This document shows positions 9,077-18,175 of a DNA stretch of 64,000 bases, one piece after another. The stretch lies in NCBI GenBank assembly GCA_020073615.1, contig JAIQEX010000004.1, forward strand, positions 49,804 to 113,803, written 5' to 3'. Under the pieces are notes generated by a model, which was given only the letters and a program-made list of their open reading frames with translations, did no database searches and was not told the DNA's origin. Each line of letters starts with the position of its first letter. The first letter of the stretch is position 1. A program made the position numbers and the translations under genes. This DNA is from Terriglobia bacterium. Its GTDB lineage: Bacteria > Acidobacteriota > Terriglobia > Bryobacterales > Bryobacteraceae.

Positions 9077-12000
9077 CTACCGCTTCCCGATTTCAGCCAG
9101 CAGCTCCTTGACCGCGGCGTCCAGTTGCGAGTCCCGTCCGGTGTACGATTCGCCGATGGGGCGCGTAACGGCGATATCCACGGGCCGCGGATTGTTCTCC
9201 ATGTTCTTGCCATCGGCGCCGGTGATGAGCGTGCCGGGCAGGCGCATGACGGTGCCATCGACCAGGTCCATCGAGCCGGTGTAGATGATCCAACCCGCGG
9301 TCGGCTCGCCCACCACCTTGCCCAATTTCAGAGTGCGATAGCCTTCGGTGAAATCCTCGGCGTCGGAGAGCGAATGCTGATTGACCACCAGGATGGTGGG
9401 CAGCTCGAGCGAGCGCTGGCCCAGCATGGTGCGCGCCGGACCAGCCGGCCCGTCGCGCGTGGTCATGGTCAGGTACGGGCGGCGCGCCAGCACATCGAGC
9501 GCGTAGGCATTCACGAAGCCGCCGTTGTTGTTGCGGATGTCGATCACCACGCCGTCGCGCGCGCGGTTCTCGGCGTCGAGATCCACGTAGAGCTGGGTGA
9601 GAGCCTGTTCCGACATGTCGCGAATGTGCACGTAGCCCAGGCGGCCGTTGCTGGTGCGCGCCACGTAGGCGCGGTTGTCCTCCACCCAATGGCGATAGAT
9701 CAGGTCGGCGAGCGAACCCACGGGAAGCACGGTCACGTCCTTCCCGCCGACATCCAGCACGACGCGCTTGTCCACCTTGTGCTGCAACTGCTCGTCGAGG
9801 TTCCCATGCGCGCCCAGACGGACGCCGTCCACCGCGCGCAGCTCCTCGCCGGCCTTGATCCCCGCGAGCGCGGCGGGCGAACGCGGCAGCACCGCGGTGA
9901 TGCGCAGAGTGCCGGACTTCTCGTATTCGGCGCGATCAAAGGTCAGGCCGAGCTGTCCGGCCACGGCGCGCGGCGCGGCTTCCCCGCCCCCGGCCGGCGG
10001 CGCCGACACGCCGGAATGCGACGAGTTCAGCTCGCCGACCATCAACCGGAGGATGCGCCGCATTTCGTCGGGCGTGCGCGAGCCCTCGATGAGCGGCGCG
10101 TACGTGCGCTTGATCGCGTTCCAATCGGCGCCGTGATATTTGGCATCGTAGAAGCTGTCGCGCTGCCCGGCCCAGGCCTCTTCGAACACCGCCAGCTTCT
10201 CCTGGTCGAAATTGACGTCCATCTCGGCGTTCACGGCCACGGCCCTGGTCTGGCGCGTGTCGATCGTGAGGGCCTGCACGCGCCCGGCTTCCAGGTAATA
10301 GATCTCCTTGGAATCGGGCGAGAACTGGAGATGACTCTTGGCGCCCGGCGTGGTAGTCAACTGCCGGGCGTTGCGCTCCGCGCCCCCGCGCCCACCGCCG
10401 CGTCCGCCGCTGCGGCCGGCTTCTTCGAGCGGGTATAAATACAGGTTCGACTGCCCGGCCACCGCGGCCGAAACCAGCAGCCACTTGCCATCGGGGCTGA
10501 TCTGCGCGTTGGCGGCGTTGAGACCGATGGGCAGCATGGCGAGCCGCTCGCGGATGCCCTCGAATTCGATTTCGACCGGCTTCACCGGGGGCTTGGCGTC
10601 CGCCGCAGCGCCGCGTCCGCCGGTGCGCGGCGGCTCGGGTTTGAACAGCTCCTCGAAGCGCTCCTCGGCGAACTTCGGCTGGTGCGGCACCAGGTCGATG
10701 CGCGCCACCTGCGGAGGCTCGGTGCGCTGGCCGGTCTCGTAGAGCAGAAACTTCCCGTCCGGACTCCACAGCATCGAGCTGGCGCTGACATTGGCCAGGA
10801 AGCTGATGGGCCGGCCCGCGCCGCCGCTGGCCGGCACCACGTAGACGTTGCGTAGCGCCCGGTCGCCTGAATTGGCGTAAGCGATCCACTTGCCGTCGGG
10901 CGACCAGGCGAATCCGCCGCCCCGCCCGCCGCCGCCGATGAAGCCGGAGGCGAGCACGCGCTCCTGTTTGCCATCGACATCGATCACGCGCAGCTCTTTG
11001 CGGTCGCGCACGAAGGCGACGCTCTTGCCGTCGGGGGAGAATTGCGGGCCCTGGTCGGGGGCCCGGTCGCGCGTCAACTGCGTTTCGGCGCGGTGCGCGA
11101 AGTCGTAGAGGAAGATGTGGGTGACCGCGTCGCGCGGGCTCAGATAGGCGATGCGCATGGAATCGGGCGCCCACACCACCTGCGATTCGGGAGCCGGCGT
11201 GTGGGTCACGCGGACCGCATCGCCTCCGTCGCGCGCCGACGCCGCGAAGATCTCGCCATGGGCGACGAGGGCGATTTTGCGCGCGTCGGGCGACAGCCGC
11301 AAATCGGTGAACGTGTTGAGCGTGAGATGGGCCACCGCCGGACCCGCCGCCGAGCCCACCAGCGTGATGGGGAGCGCATACGCCTCGCCGCTCTTGATAT
11401 CGAGCTGCCAGATCTTGAAATCGCGCTCGAACACGATCGCCTTGCCGTCGTAGCCGATGGACGGCCACAGCACGCGTCCATCGTTGAATTTGGTCACCTG
11501 GCGCGGTTTTCCGCCGAGGGCGAGCGCCCAAATATTCTGCGCGCCGCCGCGGTCCGACATGAAGTAGAGCTGGCGGCCATCGGGCATCCACATGGGCCAG
11601 GCGTTGCGGCCGTTCAAATCGACCAGGCGCTCATACGCCGCCGGCGAGCCTTCCTTGCGCAGCCAGATTTCCGATTCGTCCAGGTGGCTGTGACCGTGGC
11701 GCCACCACTGCTGATCGCCGTTGCCGCGCGCCGCGAAGGCGAGCGTGGCGCCATCGGGCGCGGGCGCGGCTTGAAATTCGTTGGTGAAGCGATCGGCGCT
11801 CACCGGCATCGGCGTGCCGCCCTCGGCGCTCACGCGATAGAGATCGTTCTTGCGCCCGACATCGTAGGTGCCGGTTGAGAAGTAAATCCAGCGGCCGTCG
11901 CGCGACCAGGCGTCGAGCTGGTCCAGCCCGTCGTCGAAGGTCAGCCGCTTGAGCTCGCCCGAGGCCAGAGTCAGGACGTAAATATCGCCGTTGCCGGTAC

Positions 12001-12238
12001 GTGTGGAGATGAATGCCAGGCGCGTGCCATCGGGCGAATACAGCGGGCGGGATTCGTCGGCCGGATGCGAGACCAGAAGGTGGGCCTCCCCGCCCTTGGC
12101 CGGCGCCACCCAGATATCGCCGCCCGATACGAAGGCAATCTCGGGACGCGTGGGGCACAGGGCCGGCTCCGTCATGTAGGGCACGCCCGCGGCGAGCGCA
12201 GCCGTGGAGAGGGCGAACAACAGCAGGCAAGTACGCAT
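9077..12238 (-). CDS. Tricorn protease homolog (TolB/WD40-like propellers, PDZ, S41 peptidase)
   Basis: This is a large exported peptidase of 1053 residues. A signal peptide (MRTCLLLFALSTAALAAG) is followed by two beta-propeller regions with many SPDGxxLAF-type blades (residues about 25-650), including a Gly/Arg-rich low-complexity linker near 535 and another near 620. The tricorn core domain contains the catalytic His region (GELNSSHSGVSAPP), then a PDZ domain (AALAGIKAGEELRAVDG), then the S41-type catalytic part with GVVIDIRNNNGGFVNAYA and the nucleophile segment VVNQHSLSDAEDFTEGY near residues 956-958. Family members degrade peptides. The leader here predicts a periplasmic location. The gene stands alone between convergent and divergent neighbours. 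Confidence 0.93.
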   Translation of the reverse strand: MRTCLLLFALSTAALAAGVPYMTEPALCPTRPEIAFVSGGDIWVAPAKGGEAHLLVSHPADESRPLYSPDGTRLAFISTRTGNGDIYVLTLASGELKRLTFDDGLDQLDAWSRDGRWIYFSTGTYDVGRKNDLYRVSAEGGTPMPVSADRFTNEFQAAPAPDGATLAFAARGNGDQQWWRHGHSHLDESEIWLRKEGSPAAYERLVDLNGRNAWPMWMPDGRQLYFMSDRGGAQNIWALALGGKPRQVTKFNDGRVLWPSIGYDGKAIVFERDFKIWQLDIKSGEAYALPITLVGSAAGPAVAHLTLNTFTDLRLSPDARKIALVAHGEIFAASARDGGDAVRVTHTPAPESQVVWAPDSMRIAYLSPRDAVTHIFLYDFAHRAETQLTRDRAPDQGPQFSPDGKSVAFVRDRKELRVIDVDGKQERVLASGFIGGGGRGGGFAWSPDGKWIAYANSGDRALRNVYVVPASGGAGRPISFLANVSASSMLWSPDGKFLLYETGQRTEPPQVARIDLVPHQPKFAEERFEELFKPEPPRTGGRGAAADAKPPVKPVEIEFEGIRERLAMLPIGLNAANAQISPDGKWLLVSAAVAGQSNLYLYPLEEAGRSGGRGGGRGGAERNARQLTTTPGAKSHLQFSPDSKEIYYLEAGRVQALTIDTRQTRAVAVNAEMDVNFDQEKLAVFEEAWAGQRDSFYDAKYHGADWNAIKRTYAPLIEGSRTPDEMRRILRLMVGELNSSHSGVSAPPAGGGEAAPRAVAGQLGLTFDRAEYEKSGTLRITAVLPRSPAALAGIKAGEELRAVDGVRLGAHGNLDEQLQHKVDKRVVLDVGGKDVTVLPVGSLADLIYRHWVEDNRAYVARTSNGRLGYVHIRDMSEQALTQLYVDLDAENRARDGVVIDIRNNNGGFVNAYALDVLARRPYLTMTTRDGPAGPARTMLGQRSLELPTILVVNQHSLSDAEDFTEGYRTLKLGKVVGEPTAGWIIYTGSMDLVDGTVMRLPGTLITGADGKNMENNPRPVDIAVTRPIGESYTGRDSQLDAAVKELLAEIGKR

Positions 12239-12444
12239 TGGCCGATTTTAACTGCAATCGCCGCCGCGGGGGAATGGCAGGCGGCGGCCTTGCCCACCCG
12301 GCGCGCCAGTGGCGATCCAGGTCTGGGAACTCGGAGCGCGCGCGATGCAACGATTCCGGCCCGTGGCCTTCCGCCGCCCGCGCCGTGACGAAAGTCACCG
12401 GCTAGCCCTTAAAACTCGCGTAGCATGCAAGAAGGAGGGAAGCA

Positions 12445-13002
12445 ATGCCCATCGTCATCGGAGCCAGGCCCGAGAGTCCGTTCACCAACCCGATCGGCCT
12501 GCTCGGCGATTGCCACCGCCGCATCGAGCGATTTCTGGATATTTTGGTCCATGTCGCCGAACATGCGCGGGGCGAATCGCTCACCGGCGAGCAGCGCAGC
12601 GCGTGGGACACGGCCCTCCGCTACTTTCGCGAGGCGGCGCCGAAGCACACCGCCGACGAGGAGGAGAGCCTCTTCCCCCGCCTGCGCGCGATCGACACTC
12701 CGCAAGTCCGGGCGCTACTGGAACGAGTAGCTTCACTCGAAGCAGACCACGCGTCCGCAGAAGCCATCCACGCCGAGGTGGACATTCTGGGCTGCGCGTG
12801 GCTGCGCCAGGGCACCCTGCCGCCGGAGCAAGCGGCGCGCCTCATCGCCATCCTCGCGCAACTGCGCGATCTATATCGCCGTCACATCGCGATCGAAGAT
12901 CACGAAGTATTTCCGCTGGCAACCGCGGCCCTCTCCCCTTCCGATCGACAGGCCATCGGCCACGAGATGGCCTCGCGCCACGGCCTGAAAACCTCAGTTT
13001 AG
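12445..13002 (+). CDS. Hemerythrin HHE-domain protein
   Basis: This 185-residue helical protein has histidines and acidic residues spaced as in hemerythrin-like four-helix bundles: GLLGDCHRRIERFL near residue 18, KHTADEEESLFPRL near 65, LEADHASAEAIH near 97, and LYRRHIAIEDHEVFPLA near 145. Such proteins bind a di-iron centre and serve in oxygen, NO or iron sensing or storage. The start ATG at 12445 follows a strong Shine-Dalgarno (AAGGAGGG). It is a single gene; its role here is not shown by the neighbours. Confidence 0.9.
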   Translation: MPIVIGARPESPFTNPIGLLGDCHRRIERFLDILVHVAEHARGESLTGEQRSAWDTALRYFREAAPKHTADEEESLFPRLRAIDTPQVRALLERVASLEADHASAEAIHAEVDILGCAWLRQGTLPPEQAARLIAILAQLRDLYRRHIAIEDHEVFPLATAALSPSDRQAIGHEMASRHGLKTSV

Positions 13003-13095
13003 ATTTAGAGACCGCGGCCGGCAACAGTCCGAGATGGACGTTTCGTCCAAGCGGGATCGTACCGGCGGTCGCCCAATCAACGATAAACTAACAGT

Positions 13096-13323
13096 ATGGA
13101 CTGGAGCCTTTGCTGCGCTGTCGACCGAAACCCCGGAAAGCTGGGCGGGACATGGTGCTTCCGAAGTACCCGCCTGCCGGTTGCCTCGCTGTTCGAACAC
13201 CTCGACCGCGGCTCGACCATAGACGAGTTCTTGGAGTGGTTCCCGTCTGTCTGTCGAGAGCAGGTGCATGACGTTCTTGCCTTCGCCAAGCATTCCCTCG
13301 ATCAGCCCACGGCGGTGGCGTGA
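13096..13323 (+). CDS. DUF433-type antitoxin
   Basis: This 75-residue protein matches the DUF433 layout: a short strand with ...NPGKLGGTWCFRSTRLPV, then an HTH-like helical part (SLFEHLDRGSTIDEFLEWFP) and a C-terminal helix. DUF433 proteins are frequently encoded just before DUF5615 PIN-like toxins and are taken to be antitoxins that bind DNA and the toxin. Here the last four bases (GTGA) overlap the toxin start, as expected for coupled translation. Confidence 0.85.
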   Translation: MDWSLCCAVDRNPGKLGGTWCFRSTRLPVASLFEHLDRGSTIDEFLEWFPSVCREQVHDVLAFAKHSLDQPTAVA

Positions 13324-13645
13324 AGATCCTGTTCGACGCCAACACCCCGGCCCCACTTGCCCGGTTCCTGCGAGGACATCATGTGGAGCGCGCGGACGAA
13401 CTGGGCTGGCAGGGTCTGGAGAACGGCGCGCTGCTTGATGCAGCCGAGCAAGCGGGGTTCGATCTCCTGCTCACCTGTGATCAGAATGCCCCGTATCAGC
13501 AGAATTTCGCGAGCCGTAAACTGGCTGTCGTCATTCTGTCCTGAATCACTGGCCAACGCTGCGGCAAATTGCCGCCCAAATCGCCACGGCCGTCGAATTC
13601 GTGCAACCCGGGCAGATCGTGCGCGTCGATGTTGCGCTGTTGTAG
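13320..13645 (+). pseudogene. DUF5615 PIN-like toxin, interrupted by a one-base frameshift
   Basis: GTG at 13320 opens MKILFDANTPAPLARFLRGH, then ADELGWQGLENGALL, FDLLLTCDQNAPYQQN and LAVVILS, matching the Mut7-C/PIN-like DUF5615 family up to about residue 74, where a TGA stops the frame. The missing C-terminal helix is present in another frame (NHWPTLRQIAAQIATAVEFV, then QPGQIVRVDVALL) and ends at 13645. Restoring one C in the TCCTG at 13539-13543 would give a normal protein of about 108 residues. The acidic residues of the presumed RNase site (D7 and the TCDQN Asp) are kept. Either the toxin has been inactivated or a homopolymer base was missed in sequencing. Confidence 0.85.
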
Positions 13646-13940
13646 ACGCGGTTCGCCCTGAGCGGTCGCCAGCGAAAAGAGGCATCGCGGGAGACTTCAA
13701 AGCTGGGCCCTCGCCGCAAAGACCGGCGACTCCACGTGACAGGGCCCCATCGGAGCCGCACCCTTGTTCCTCTCACAAAATGCTCCGGACCGGCCTTGCC
13801 CGCCAGAGCTCGAGTGCAAAACTAAGTTCAACGAGATTAACAGGTCTGAAAACATCGCTTTGCTATATAATAGATGCCAGCGGGGAAGCCGAAACGCAAG
13901 CCTTGGTACAGGCCGAAAGGGACTTTAGCGGGCGAGCCCA

Positions 13941-15742
13941 ATGAATTCTACTGACGAGTCAAATGGCTTTGTGAATACCCCACCGAGGACTCTGGCTGCG
14001 TTGATCTTGTGGCTGCTCCTCGCAGCCCCCCTTCTGGCGGGCGATCCCATTGTAAATGTCACGAACCAAAACAGTGGGCTGGCCGCTGTGCAACAAATCG
14101 TCCAAGTTGGAGCGACGACAAAAGACTGTGTCCTCACGATGCCCCTGGATGGCACCATGGTCGGCAAGACTATCAAAGTAATCCTTGCCGCCGGTAGCAC
14201 ACACCATGCCATCTTGTCCTGGTCGCAGGGCGACACGGGCAACGGTTCCAACAGCCCGTACCATCTATCGGTAGGCGGTCTTTCGGTGACATTCATGGGA
14301 ACGCCCACCGCCTCGCCCCTGGGGAATGGGGATTGGAAGCTTGTACCGGACCCATATGCCATCCCCCCGGCCCCAAACATACTCTCTGCAACGGCAAATG
14401 TAGTGTATACACCATGGGCAAATGCCACCTATTATTCGTTCTCTGGGTCAGTTAACCTGCCGATGAGCGACCACAACTACTCGCATTTGAAACGTATTCA
14501 TATTCTATGGACGCCCGTAGGGGGCCCAGCGAAAGAGATTGACGTACTCACCAGCCCATTTTCCTCGAACATATTTGCCGGCCCGATTCCAGCAATTTTG
14601 CAAGGTACCACTAGTCTTTCCGGTACAGTGACATTCCTTTGCGAAAACGATGTTGCGGACGTCACAGCCAACCCGTTTACGATCCAACTCATCGTCGCTT
14701 CCAGTAGAGCGGCTCTGGTGCTCCCCACGACCAACCTGGAATTCACGACCCAACTTGGTCTCCCTCCCTTCCCTCCGAACAGGCTCTCACTGTTAACAGC
14801 ACCGTTGCCCCACTTGCATTCACGACAGCGAGCGACGCGAGCTGGCTGTCCGTCTCACCACTAAGCGGGATCACCCCTTCGGTGTTGCTCATAAACGTCA
14901 ACTCGGCACCTTTGGCCGTAGGCACTTATATAAGCACAATTACAATACGTCGATCTGATGGAACGTCGGCACAGACCACGATAGCCGTGACCTTAACAAT
15001 CACCCCAGATGTTCCGGCTGTTGCAGCGGGTGGAGTGCTCAATGCCGCCAGCAATGCGACGGGACAGCCGGTTGCGCCTGGTTCATTAGTCTCGATTTAC
15101 GGCTCGCATTTGGCGGATGCTCTAATCCAGGCCAGCAGCGTTCCTCTCCTCACTAAGCTGGGCAACACCTCCGTCACTTTCAACGGCATTGCCGCACCGC
15201 TGTGTTTTGTCAGCAGCGGCCAAATCAACGCACAGGTACCCTGGGAAGTCACTGGCAGTACTGCCGACATGGTGGTCACCAATGGTGGGGCCCCTTCGGC
15301 CCCGGTAAGTGTGCCCCTTACCACCGCCGGCCCTGGCATTTTTGTGACAGGCAGTCAGGCAATCGCGTACGGCAACTGGGACTACGTGTTTGCTGCGGCC
15401 CCCGGCGCGATTCCTGGCTTGATTACGCACCCCGCGAGAATCCGCGATCCCGCAACGCTGGTCATTCTGGCCACTGGATTAGGTCCAGTCGATCTTCCGG
15501 TAGAGACGGGAAATAGTGCCCCGATCGATGGTATCCTGCGTCGAACGGTGACAACTCCTGTGGTCAAGGTAGGGGGTGTACAAGCTCAGGTTGTCTTCTC
15601 TGGAATGTCTACGTATGTGGGTGTGTACCAGATCAACATCGTCATCCAGCCCGGCACGCCAACTGGCGATGCCGTGCCCTTAACCATCACGATGAACGGG
15701 ATTACGAGCAATGCGCCTACCATCGCGGTCAGTAATGACTGA
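13941..15742 (+). pseudogene. Secreted protein with C-terminal TIGR03437 domain, frameshifted
   Basis: ATG at 13941 gives an N-terminal signal region (LAALILWLLLAAPLLAGDP) and an extracellular beta-rich part of about 270 residues with no family I recognise. Near 14757 the frame breaks. Reading on in the other frame gives SPSLPSEQALTVNSTVAPLA, then SDASWLSVSPLSGITPSVLL, a BACON-like repeat, and from about 15015 a complete TIGR03437 domain (GGVLNAASNATGQPVAPGSL, VSIYGSHLAD, GQINAQVPWEV, VGVYQINIVIQPGTP). One lost base, probably a G in GGTCT, explains the break. TIGR03437 domains are abundant in Solibacter and relatives and sit at the C termini of secreted proteins. Base composition is visibly less GC-rich than in the neighbouring genes. 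Confidence 0.85.
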
Positions 15743-16024
15743 CTGTCGCGTAGTCGCGTACTTTAGCAGAGCCATTGCAACCGTAATCCGGACGCTGTGA
15801 TTCGAGATTTGGCCAAGCTCGCGGCTTTGCCACGACGGCTAGAAGGGTCTCACTCATGAGCTTCGTCGCATCCGTGTTGACTTATCTTCGACCATTATGA
15901 CGTTCTGAGGCGTGCTATACGAACAAAGAACCTTGAGGTCGACAGGTGTCCGCTGGCCTATGCACAAAAACGCCGAAGGGGAGGCCCGTCTAAGTTCGAT
16001 CCGTTAAAGTAACAGCTTTTAGTC

Positions 16025-16528
16025 TCAGGCCGCGCCTACTTCCGCCGCCAGCGCCTCCAAAACCTCCGCATAGCAGCCGCCGTCGGCGCTGCGGGCCACG
16101 CGGGCTGCCTTGCCCACCCAATGCGCCAGGTGGCGGTCCAGGAACTCGACGCGTGCGCGATCCAGCGATTCCGGGTCGGGGTTGCCGGCGGCCTTGCAGT
16201 GGTCCAGCCACGATAGGAATTCGAGCTGCGTCAGCAGGTGATCGGGGGCGGCGCGGCGGTCAATTTGCAGGCCGAAATTCTGGTAGAACAGCTTGTTCTC
16301 GAGTAGGACCTCGCCGGCCGGACGATTCAGCAGCCAGGCGCTTTCGAGCAGCGGGCACCGTGGCTGCGGCAGGCCGGCTTCGAACAGATCGATGTACAGC
16401 GATTGCAGCTCCGCCAGCGTGCCCGGAACATTCTCGTATAGCGCGGCGAAGCGTTGGTGGTGCCGCTCGTCGGGATAGGACAGCGCGAAACGGAAAACCG
16501 CCCAGGTGTTCAGCGAGGTCGAAACCAT
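16025..16528 (-). CDS. TorD/NarJ-type molybdoenzyme assembly chaperone
   Basis: This is the last gene of the respiratory operon: an all-helical cytoplasmic protein of 167 residues. It starts at ATG 16528 and overlaps the heme b subunit gene. Sequence features are FALSYPDERHHQRFAALYEN, LQSLYIDLFEAG, QPRCPLLESAWLL, and LDRHLAHWVGKAARVA near the C terminus. The combination of a LYxDLFE helix and a C-terminal HLxxW helix is typical of TorD/DmsD/NarJ chaperones. These bind the catalytic subunit before cofactor loading and Tat export. Its place directly after the catalytic subunits supports this. It is not part of the mature enzyme. Confidence 0.82.
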   Translation of the reverse strand: MVSTSLNTWAVFRFALSYPDERHHQRFAALYENVPGTLAELQSLYIDLFEAGLPQPRCPLLESAWLLNRPAGEVLLENKLFYQNFGLQIDRRAAPDHLLTQLEFLSWLDHCKAAGNPDPESLDRARVEFLDRHLAHWVGKAARVARSADGGCYAEVLEALAAEVGAA

Positions 16529-17160
16529 ATGGTGAAGTACTTTCTGCCGTCGCGATCCTGTTGTGAGCCATTCCACACGGCAACGGCCAGCGGCGTTCCT
16601 TCGGGCCAGGCGGGCAGTTGCATGGTGACGGTCCACCGGCCATCCTTGTATTGCCCCTGAGCCGGGAACGATTGTCCCGTGCGTTTGGTGGTCTCCCGGC
16701 CGGACGCCTCCATGATGGCCGCGCCGCGCGCCGCGTCCCAGAGGAAAATGCGCACGGGGTGCTCCGCGTCGCCCATCTGCAAGGATGGGCTCAGATCGCC
16801 CACCACCGGCCTGGCGGGAATCATCACCGCGCAGGCATCGTTGAACCGGTTCGTAGCATCCGACTGCTTCACTAGTTGTTCGCTCTGCCACGCACGCTCC
16901 GCCTTGGCGATCGCCGCGGTGTCGTGCGTTTTGTCGGCCCACTCCAGGCGCACGAAATTGCCCGCCGCGCCGCGCAGGAGGCGCAGCTCCACCGACGCGA
17001 TATCGAGGCTCGCGGGAGCGTCGGTGGAGTAGAGCGGCGGCGTGCGGTTGAGGGCGAGTGACACCGCCGCCGCGGATTTCCACTCGGCGGCGGATGGATC
17101 GAGCGGCGTCTGCGCCAGCGAAGCGGCGCAACCGGCCAAAATCAGCGCGAGGAACCTCAT
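16510..17160 (-). CDS. Type II DMSO reductase family heme b (gamma) subunit
   Basis: This 216-residue protein has a signal peptide (MRFLALILAGCAASLAQT) and a beta-sandwich of the ethylbenzene-dehydrogenase gamma type (EB_dh). Diagnostic stretches are LDIASVELRLLRGAAGNFV, FNDACAVMIPARPV, HPVRIFLWDAARGA and WTVTMQLPAWPEGTPLAVAV. In relatives (EbdC, DdhC, ClrC, SerC) this subunit binds one heme b and passes electrons between the Fe-S subunit and external cytochromes in the periplasm. Its ATG overlaps the beta-subunit stop (ATGA). The call is robust by fold features and context; heme ligands were not individually assigned. Confidence 0.83.
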   Translation of the reverse strand: MRFLALILAGCAASLAQTPLDPSAAEWKSAAAVSLALNRTPPLYSTDAPASLDIASVELRLLRGAAGNFVRLEWADKTHDTAAIAKAERAWQSEQLVKQSDATNRFNDACAVMIPARPVVGDLSPSLQMGDAEHPVRIFLWDAARGAAIMEASGRETTKRTGQSFPAQGQYKDGRWTVTMQLPAWPEGTPLAVAVWNGSQQDRDGRKYFTIWFRPR

Positions 17161-18173
17161 GCTTTTCGCCCCCCTGGAAGCTGGATCAGGTCCCCATGCT
17201 TGGGTATCTGGTAGCGTACCTGGTCGTCGCGCCCGATCAGCAGTTGCAGCACTTCGCTCTTGCTACCATTCTGCGCGCGCTGCAACTCACCCTCCAGGCG
17301 GCGGATGACGTCTATCACCTCGCCGCCGAACAGGTACTGCAGGTAATCCATCGGCATGCGCGGATCTTCCAGCACGCTTTTGCCGTAGCTGCCGCGGCGC
17401 GGCGGGTTGAAGGGCGGCACGTAGAACACGTTGGGCGCGGTTCCCTTTTCCGGGAACAGCCCCAGCGCCACCTTGTAGACGTGCACCAGCTTGTGGACCG
17501 CCGACGTCGGGTCGTCCAGAAAGCCCACGAACCGCAAACGGCCGGGGCACTGCCGGGCGCAGGCATTGGCCTCGCTATTCTCGATGCGCGGATAGCAGAA
17601 GATACACTTCTGTGCCTTGCCCAGTAACTCGTTGAAGTAGATCTTCTTGTACGGGCAGGCGCGCACGCAGTAGCGGTAGCCTTCGCACCGCTCCTGGTCC
17701 ACCAGCACGATGCCGTCTTCGGCGCGTTTGTAAATGGCCTTGCGCGGGCAGGCTTCCAGGCACGCGGGGTTGGTGCAGTGGTTACACAGCCGCGGCAAGT
17801 AGAAGTAGTAATTCTCCCCCAGCGTCATCGCGCCCACGTCTTCGTCCCAGTTGGGCGTGTTGCGGACTTCTTCCTGCGGCATGGCCTGCGGTCCGCCCTG
17901 AAACAGGCGCTCGGCGTAGTTGTACTCGAAGGTCTGGCCGTAGTCTTCCTTAGTGGGAATCTCCGAAGGCCGTAGCTTGCCGTCTTCGAAGCCGCCGCCG
18001 ATCTTGTCCCAGTTACGCGGATAGCCCTGGCCCGGCCGGGTCTCGACATTGTTCCAGTACATGTAGTCCATGCCGTCGCCATCGGTCCACAGCTTCTTGC
18101 ATGCCATGGTGCAGGTCTGGCAGCCCAGGCACTTATTCAGGTCGAGCACCATCGAGATCTGATGTTCCGGCAT
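17157..18173 (-). CDS. Type II DMSO reductase family Fe-S (beta) subunit
   Basis: This is a 338-residue electron-transfer subunit with four Cys groups for Fe-S clusters: NKCLGCQTCTMACKKLW near residue 14, CNHCTNPACLEACPRKAI near 130, CEGYRYCVRACPYKKIYF near 162, and CIFCYPRIEN...CARQCPGRL near 190-212. MDYMYWNNVETRPGQGYP near residue 35 and NVFYVPPFNPPRRG near 245 are typical of the NarH/EbdB/DdhB/PcrB/NxrB group. There is no signal peptide; in this group the beta subunit is exported together with the Tat-tagged alpha subunit. It lies two bases after the alpha stop and overlaps the gamma start. Confidence 0.92.
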   Translation of the reverse strand: MPEHQISMVLDLNKCLGCQTCTMACKKLWTDGDGMDYMYWNNVETRPGQGYPRNWDKIGGGFEDGKLRPSEIPTKEDYGQTFEYNYAERLFQGGPQAMPQEEVRNTPNWDEDVGAMTLGENYYFYLPRLCNHCTNPACLEACPRKAIYKRAEDGIVLVDQERCEGYRYCVRACPYKKIYFNELLGKAQKCIFCYPRIENSEANACARQCPGRLRFVGFLDDPTSAVHKLVHVYKVALGLFPEKGTAPNVFYVPPFNPPRRGSYGKSVLEDPRMPMDYLQYLFGGEVIDVIRRLEGELQRAQNGSKSEVLQLLIGRDDQVRYQIPKHGDLIQLPGGRKA

Positions 18174-18175
18174 GG

